DNA from: Hofstenia miamia
Lineage: Eukaryota; Xenacoelomorpha; Acoela; Hofsteniidae
Assembly (NCBI GenBank): GCA_900660155.1
Contig: CABFPE010000305.1
Coordinates: 5,708 to 68,734 of the forward strand
Length of the DNA stretch: 63,027 bases
Direction of reading: 5' to 3'
Shown here piece by piece: positions 58,370-63,027 of this stretch. Position numbers and translations under genes: made by a program. Below the pieces are notes generated by a model. It searched no databases, was not told where the DNA came from, and worked only from the letters and a program-made list of their open reading frames with translations. Numbering within the stretch: position 1 is the stretch's first letter; each line of letters begins with the position of its first letter.

Positions 58370-61300
58370 TTTTTATACTTTTTGTAATGTATCATCCTTC
58401 GAAAATTACAAAGGTACATTCAAATTATTATGCTATAAAATTCTATAATTTATTAAGTAATCATTTAAAATTGTTCTTAAAATTTCGACTAATTATTTCT
58501 GGAGATATTGAAAGTAACCCAGGGTCAACAATTTCCGAAAATAAAATACAAGATGTATTAAATAATTTTAGGAAAAATTTTAAAATTATTTACCTAAATT
58601 GTAGAAGTCTTAGTGCAAATCGCAATGAATTTATTCAAATGGTCAGCAAAATTGGAAATAGCGCTATATATGTATTTACTGAAGATGTGTATAAGAGACG
58701 TGAAAATTTACCATTCTTATATAATCCAGACTGTAATACTTATGATATTCATTTCAAAAATCGATCTGAACGTGGTGGGGGATTAATGATACTTGTTCCA
58801 AAATCCTTAAAATCAAAACGTAGAAATGATTTAGAAATTAAACATGAGATTTTCGAAAGTATGTGGATTGAACTAAAATCTTTTTCAAATTCTTACAACA
58901 GCGAACTCATAAACATTTGCTACAATCCAAATAAAAATTATATTTCTGAATTTTGTAACCACAAAATTGAAGAAATAGAATATGCAATTCTTGAAAATAA
59001 GTTTATTAGTGTCCTTGGAGACTTTAATTCTAATTATTTAAATTCTGTTGAATCAAAGAAAATTGATCATATTTGTGATATTTTTGCTTTTCAAACTATT
59101 AATAAAACCAACCCAACTAGATTTTCTAATTTAATTGACTATTTTCTATCCGATAGTTGTAATAAATATAAAACATATATGTTTGAATCATTTAGTGATC
59201 ACAATCTTTGCGTTTATGTTAGTAACCATAAGTTCAGGACAAAAAATAGGAAAGNAATTGATCATATTTGTGATATTTTTGCTTTTCAAACTATTAATAA
59301 AACCAACCCAACTAGATTTTCTAATTTAATTGACTATTTTCTATCCGATAGTTGTAATAAATATAAAACATATATGTTTGAATCATTTAGTGATCACAAT
59401 CTTTGCGTTTATGTTAGTAACCATAAGTTCAGGACAAAAAATAGGAAAGTTATTTATTCTAGGGATTTTAGCAACTTTAATGAGCAAAAATTTATACACC
59501 TCTTGAAGAACATATCCTTTGATATAACCTACACTTTTAATGATGCCGATAGTATGTTAAAATTCATCACTTGTGAAATCACCAAAGCGTTAAACAAAGT
59601 AGCACCGGTGCGAACAAAGTTAATTAGCACTAAATTAAGGCAAGTGATTAACGAACCCCGTGATTCGGACTTGATTAAGGACCTGGTAATTAAGAAAAAT
59701 AAACTCTTTGAACTTAATTGGACTAATTATGAAAACGCTAAGCAATTAATCAAAAAGAGCCGCAAATTTAATTGTGAAGGTAAGTTAAAGGATTATTTCA
59801 AACGCCTAAAGAACTCTAACCAAAAATGGAATTTTCTTAATAAAAGCATTGTTAAAACTAAGGGGCTAAATATAAGCATTGAAGGAATCAATCATGATAA
59901 TAAGATGCACAAGAATAAGAAGGATATCGCAAACATTTTAAACAGAAATTTTGAAAATATGGGTAAATTCAATTTTAAATTCGGAAAAATTGGAAATAAT
60001 TCATCCCAACAACCTGATATACGCAAGGAACGGTTTCATTTCAACTTAATTTCCTACTATGAGCTTAGAAATGTAGTAAATAAGCTAGATAATAATAAAT
60101 CATGTGGATCCAGTAACCTACCGCTTTGGATAATTAAATATTTTTATATTTTTGGTGAATACCTGCTTGTAGCATTTAATCAAAGTATTATAAATAATGA
60201 CTTTCCTACCCTTTTAAAGCAATCTGATATTTCACCGTTATATAAAAAAGGAGACCCGCTAGACCCCATGAACTACAGGCCAATTAGTATAACACACCCC
60301 TTCTCAAAAATATTTGAAAAACTACTAGCCGCACAAATGTACAAATTTATCAATGACAATCAAATTTTATCAAGTAATCAATTTGGATTTCGACCTAAAT
60401 TCAGCACATCTGATGCGATTTTATCAATCACAGAAAAAATTAAACAAAATTTAAATCAAAATTTGTTTACAGCGGTTGCTTTACTTGATTTAAGCAAAGC
60501 ATTTAATTCAATGAATTTCGATATTTTAGAAGAAAAATTAAGGCTAGAAGGTTTTAGTGTCAATGCAATAAATTTCATTATGAGTTTTTTAGAGAATCGC
60601 AGACAAAGAGTAAAAATTGATCACATTTTCTCAGACTATACTACTACAAATCTAGGCGTACCACAAGGAACTGTATTAGGACCCATTCTTTTCGCACTTT
60701 ATGTCAATGACATTTCAAAATCCTTGACAAATGGAACTATTTACCAATATGCAGACGATACTTGTATATTACGGACAGCAAAAAATCCCTTTGAGGCAAC
60801 CAAACATTTGACAAAAGATATTGAAAATCTCGTAACATATTTCAATCATAATAAACTAAAAATCAATTCTGACAAAACTCAATTTATCATCTTTTCATCT
60901 AAACAACAACAAAAGCTTACTAAAAATTTTAAAATTAATGTTTGTGATAACGAAATTAGTCAAAGTAAATGTGTAAACTATCTAGGTGTATTATTAGACA
61001 ATGACTTAAATTTCGATAATTTCTTCTCCCACAAATTAAAAAAGATGGCATGTGGAATAAAATATTTGTACCATTTGCGCCATGTAGGAAAATCATCGCA
61101 TGTAGAACTAATTCATTCATTTGTCTTAAGTCAATTTAATTACTGTGCATTTCTTTTTCAAAATCTCACATCGCAAAAACGTTCGTCATTAACAAAAATG
61201 TTTAACTGGGCATTTAGAAACCTTAATTATATTGAAAAACATGAATCCATAACGCAATTAAGATCATCATATAACATTTTGGCCCCGAATTACTTTATTC

Positions 61301-61717
61301 AGTATCAATCTTTATGTATGATTCACAAATTTATTCATGAATTAAGTTCATTAAGTTTTTTAATAATTACATCAAAATCAATAAAAGAAGTAAAACACTT
61401 TTTAGCATCAATAATCGTCAAGATTCATTTTCTTTTAAATGTTCAATCTCTTGGAATGATTTAAGTATTGATATAAAATGTGAGAAAAACTATAAACACT
61501 TCAAGAAAAAAATAAAACAATTTCTATTAAGTAGGCAAACATTATTGGGCATAGATAATAAACTCAACGCATGGTTAAATTACTTTTAAAGCTGCCCTTT
61601 AATTAATATTGCATATTTAATTAGTTTTGTAAATATTTTTGTCATGTGTTAGTTTATAGTTTTTATATACATTTAAGTAATAAATTTGCTTTGACTCTTA
61701 TTATTATTATTATTTTT
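58370..61717 (+). mobile_element. CR1/L2-like LINE insertion with (TTA)n tail
   Basis: It covers the ORF above, a short 3' UTR and a (TTA/TTAT)n simple-repeat tail at 61697-61717, as is usual for CR1/L2 elements. The 5' limit is not defined; it directly follows an older LINE copy. Confidence 0.7.
58387..61590 (+). CDS. CR1/L2-like LINE ORF2: APE endonuclease plus reverse transcriptase
   Basis: It is open to 61464 (1,025 codons). Residues 39-47 are GDIESNPGS, a 2A-like motif. APE endonuclease: IIYLNCRSLSANRNEF (about 67), FTED (97), GDFN (about 212), SDHNL (270). A 193-bp direct duplication around the N at 59255 repeats the last part, so SDHNL appears again at about 333. RT: WIIKYF, ISPLYKKGDPLDPMNYRPIS, FGFRPKFST, ALLDLSKAF (Asp 701), LGVPQGTVLGP (759), QYADDT (788-791), then the thumb and SQFNYCAFLF. 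The catalytic YADD is intact. A frameshift near 61390-61410 ends the frame early; the expected tail (SWNDLSI, FKKKIKQFLLSRQ) continues in another frame to a stop at about 61589. Recent but probably inactive. Confidence 0.85.
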
Positions 61718-62150
61718 GTAAATTGGTTTTGAAAGCATTTTAATTAATCTTAAAGAAAAATTGAACTTTGATTAATTAAAATTGTACAAAGTTCAAACTC
61801 AAGTACAAAGTGTATAAATTTCTCTATTAAGTAATAATGGTAAGGTAAAGTTTTTATACTGGAATTTTATTGAGTAGATGAAAATATATTAAAGTTGCTT
61901 AAGTTTTAGTTGGCAATTGGTAATTTCATTCATTATCGTAAAATCCTAGCAATGAATCATTTCTTTCAATATTCGATTGAGTTGACCTTAAGAAATAAAA
62001 TGGTCAAAATTCTTTGCATAAGAAAATGGTTTCATTAATGTAGCTATTCAAGCATGGTGTTAGCTAACTAACGAAATTAAGACAATTGAAAAATTTAAAT
62101 CTGGAAAACGCATTTGAAAATCTTACTTATGCAAAAAACATTTCTAATAA
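61718..62150. other. Unassigned AT-rich sequence
   Basis: No gene or element recognised. Confidence 0.5.
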
Positions 62151-62900
62151 ATCATAGCTAGGATACAAATTTTATAGCAAAGACTATACGATGGCTACAA
62201 AACAATTTAATAATGACATCAAAAGAAAATACAAAAGGTTATATGGTTTCATATGATATTAAAAGTTTATGCACAAAAGTTCTATTAGAATATCCATGGA
62301 CGCTATAAATTGATGATGTATTTATTACAAGATCAAACATTCTTAAACATTAATTTTAATTGAATTTCCAGTTTACAAAGGAAGTTGACTCTAAGAACAA
62401 ATTTATTTTTTGAACGTACCAATAACCAGAAAGGATATCTGAAACAAATGTATAACAAGCCGAGAGCCACCTGAAGAAATGTTCTTTTAAATTACACAAT
62501 ATCATTAATTAAAGATGCATTCATCGAATATGATAATTGCTGCACATATAGTAAAATTAACCAAGAAATACTAAACTCAAGACAGAATCAAGGAAAACTC
62601 AATATCTAAGTAATTTTATAGATCGACACATTAAAATCTCATTAGCAAATATTGTAAGCAAAAACAATTAACCTTATAAACATTTCTTTAAGACCAAATA
62701 GAGAATTCTACACTGCGTACATGATTAAAGAACTACAAACAACATCAATAATTCAAGAAAAGAAACCAATAAATATATAAGTTAGTAAATATAATAAACT
62801 GTGGTGAAGATTATATTGGTTTTTCCAGGACAGTCATCTAAAAGATTTCAAGAATGTGAGACTCATCTAGTACTTCCAATTATGTAATTAAATGCGGATA
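62150..62900 (+). pseudogene. Decayed Penelope-like element (RT and GIY-YIG endonuclease)
   Basis: One frame reads ENTKGYMVSYDIKSLCTKV (62222-62280), which matches the M-V-S-F-D-V-x-S-L-F-T-x-V motif A of Penelope-type reverse transcriptases. Near the right end NCGEDYIGFSRT (62796-62830) and KRFQECETHL fit the start of a GIY-YIG endonuclease, the partner domain of these elements. Stops occur throughout, and the RT core between is not recognisable. The assignment rests on two short motifs in the right order and distance. Confidence 0.5.
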
Positions 62901-63005
62901 ATAATTTGAAATCAGAATATACCAAAGTGTAAAATTTATATTTAAAAATATTGTTGTAAATATTAGAGGAATAATTTGTAAAATACTGAATGATGGATTT
63001 ATAAG

Positions 63006-63027
63006 TATATATATATATATATATATA
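63006..63027. repeat. TA microsatellite at the window end
   Basis: A pure TA run, cut by the window edge. Confidence 0.85.

Overview
This is an AT-rich eukaryotic window with spliced genes, TA-dinucleotide microsatellites, several transposon superfamilies and scaffold gaps. The best-supported gene ends in a von Willebrand C domain and a C-terminal cystine knot (VWC-CTCK), as in gel-forming mucins, VWF, SCO-spondin and otogelin. That points to a metazoan. Base composition, and LINEs carrying a 2A-like peptide, suggest an invertebrate. A cnidarian or a tunicate would fit, but the sequence does not settle the species.

Layout: (1) 1-44750, + strand: one long multi-exon secreted-protein gene, entering from the left edge without its 5' end and closing with a stop at 44652 and an AATAAA at 44731. 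Its body is a series of about seven copies of a four-cysteine extracellular domain that I do not recognise. Each copy is encoded by three exons (A, B, C), and the set begins and ends in phase 1. Ser/Thr-rich linkers separate the copies. One linker, in the exon at 24542-26484, is a mucin-like array of 37 perfect-length 48-bp (16-residue) repeats. The 3' end encodes a Cys-rich region with a TIL-like tail, then VWC, then CTCK. (2) The introns hold a Tigger/pogo DNA transposon (15138-17048), a hAT-type MITE with an 8-bp target duplication (22847-23067) and a degenerate R2/NeSL-like LINE (38056-41160) that splits the VWC domain. A unit of about 4-4.5 kb carrying exons C-A-B is present about three times between 2.4 and 13.9 kb. 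(3) 44.7-63.0 kb is a transposon landscape without a host gene that I can support. It contains a MULE-type MITE with a 9-bp target duplication (46204-46606), hAT-like elements, a split L1/Tx1-like LINE (46970-47300 and 51109-52131), a nested set of decayed LINEs (53.5-58.3 kb), a nearly intact CR1/L2-like LINE (58387-61717) and a decayed Penelope-like element (about 62150-62900).

How it fits together: the host gene probably makes a secreted, glycosylated, disulfide-linked polymer-type protein. It would have cystine-knot dimerisation at the C-terminus, mucin-type O-glycosylated repeats and a ladder of novel domains. The three-exon cassette preserves reading frame when duplicated, which may explain its multiplication.

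Caution on assembly: most of the single-N or short-N joins in the window sit exactly between near-identical direct duplicates, so several duplications may be artefacts of unmerged contig ends.
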